From positions 1 to 14,154 of the forward strand of contig JBAQKP010000244.1 in NCBI GenBank assembly GCA_049301135.1: 14,154 nucleotides of DNA, written 5' to 3'. Both the position numbers and the translations under genes were made by a program. Positions 13,516-14,154 of this stretch are shown in pieces. The stretch is from JAYXXU01 sp049301135 (lineage in GTDB: Bacteria > Pseudomonadota > Gammaproteobacteria > Pseudomonadales > Moraxellaceae). Position 1 is the stretch's first letter, and every line of letters starts with the position of its first letter. Under the pieces are notes generated by a model. It did not search any database, had not been told where the DNA came from, and saw only the letters and a program-made list of their open reading frames with translations.

Positions 13516-14154
13516 ATGTTGATTCATCATCACGACCGTCATCAGCCGCTGCCTAGCGAGATCACCCCTGAATCAACATGGCTGAACCGCCGTCAATTGT
13601 TCAAAAATGCAGGTGTGATGGGTGCTGCGGGACTGATCTTACCGTCACATTTGGCACAAGCCCAATCCAGCGCCACGCCTTCTACTGCAAACAGTGTTTA
13701 CAGCGCAGCACCTGAACGTGCCGACGCACCTGCCTATCTACGCCAAAAAATCGCCGCCCGTAAAATCGCCACCCGCAATCCTACCGGCATTGCACTGACC
13801 CCATACGAATCGGTCACCACTTACAATAATTTTTATGAGTTCGGTACAGATAAAGCCGATCCTGCCGAAAATGCCGGTACGCTTAAAGTGAATCCTTGGA
13901 CAGTCACCGTTGACGGCTTATGTGACAAAGGCGGCCAATATAGTCTGGAAGACCTGCTCAAGCCGCATACCTTAGAAGACCGCATCTATCGGTTTCGCTG
14001 TGTTGAAGCGTGGTCGATGGTCGTGCCATGGCTTGGTTTTTCGCTCGGTGATCTACTCAAGCGCTTTCAGCCAAAGAGCAGCGCACGTTTTGTCCAGTTC
14101 ACCACCTTGTTTGACCCCAAGCAGATGCCTAACCAAAACAGCCGCGCACTGGAC
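13516..14154 (+). CDS. msrP: Protein-methionine-sulfoxide reductase catalytic subunit MsrP, N-terminal part (partial)
   Basis: MsrP (formerly YedY) is a periplasmic molybdopterin enzyme that, with the heme membrane subunit MsrQ, repairs oxidised methionines in envelope proteins. The frame runs to the right edge, giving 213 residues of an enzyme of about 330. A Tat signal has twin arginines R25-R26 in NRRQLFK, then a hydrophobic segment and an AQA cleavage region near 50. Family blocks follow: YESVTTYNNFYEFGTDKADPAENAGTLK (97-124) and RIYRFRCVEAWSMVVPW, with molybdenum-ligating C162. ATG 13516 is favoured: the MLI start followed by SEITPES resembles other MsrP N-termini, and TGGAA lies upstream. 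In-frame ATG 13504 would add four residues. msrQ would be expected just beyond the window. Cutoff is due to the window edge. Confidence 0.95.
   Translation, partial: MLIHHHDRHQPLPSEITPESTWLNRRQLFKNAGVMGAAGLILPSHLAQAQSSATPSTANSVYSAAPERADAPAYLRQKIAARKIATRNPTGIALTPYESVTTYNNFYEFGTDKADPAENAGTLKVNPWTVTVDGLCDKGGQYSLEDLLKPHTLEDRIYRFRCVEAWSMVVPWLGFSLGDLLKRFQPKSSARFVQFTTLFDPKQMPNQNSRALD

Noticed and set aside
1..14154. A mobile element, genomic island or CRISPR array.
   Set aside because: No transposase, integrase, spaced direct repeats or composition shift was seen, and genes are mostly housekeeping.

Overview
The window is an ordinary, densely packed stretch of a gammaproteobacterial chromosome of intermediate GC. 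The best guess for the lineage is Moraxellaceae/Pseudomonadales. This rests on family-level resemblance of the proteins: a Ccm system I biogenesis run, a soluble RnfB/RsxB-like ferredoxin coupled to nth, an SM-20-type prolyl hydroxylase, RlmJ, and MsrP with a Tat signal. The species cannot be named from the sequence. No phage, transposon, CRISPR array, tRNA or rRNA gene was seen, and no segment stands out in base composition.

Layout. (1) Positions 1-2899 carry the end of a cytochrome c maturation operon on the + strand: ccmF (3' end only), ccmG, ccmH and ccmI, each overlapping the next by 4-11 bases. (2) adk (2988-3641) follows after a short hairpin-bearing gap and ends at a clear intrinsic terminator. 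(3) A 322-base gap rich in small inverted repeats leads to an OmpA-C-like inner-membrane-anchored protein (3964-5133). Its stop codon interlocks with that of nth on the opposite strand. (4) nth and rsxB form a translationally coupled pair on the - strand (5130-6610). (5) Divergent from rsxB is a DUF4112 membrane protein (6782-7399). It converges on a secreted fasciclin-domain protein (7520-8104, - strand) across a 14-bp perfect hairpin and a bidirectional terminator. (6) An unrecognised 230-residue protein and a glutathione S-transferase (8414-9796, + strand) face a - strand pair made of a small helical protein and a DUF2177 membrane protein (9827-10795). (7) An SM-20/PHD-type 2-oxoglutarate oxygenase (10924-11601, - strand) is divergent from rlmJ. 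(8) rlmJ, pssA and the 5' part of msrP (11689-14154) lie on the + strand.

How the genes work together. CcmF/G/H/I handle heme and apocytochrome thiols in the periplasm. RsxB and Nth are both Fe-S proteins made from one message. Methionine sulfoxide repair in the cell envelope (MsrP), the GST and base-excision repair (Nth) give a mild redox/oxidative-damage flavour, but most of the window is housekeeping: nucleotide balance (Adk), rRNA methylation (RlmJ) and phospholipid synthesis (PssA).

I found no convincing new multi-gene system. The items most worth a second look are the OmpA-like domain that has lost its peptidoglycan-binding Asp, the stand-alone soluble RsxB with a Gln-rich tail and altered cysteine spacing, the candidate EF-Tu prolyl hydroxylase, the 14-bp palindrome at 7401-7432, the inverted repeat just upstream of msrP, and two gene pairs of unknown function.
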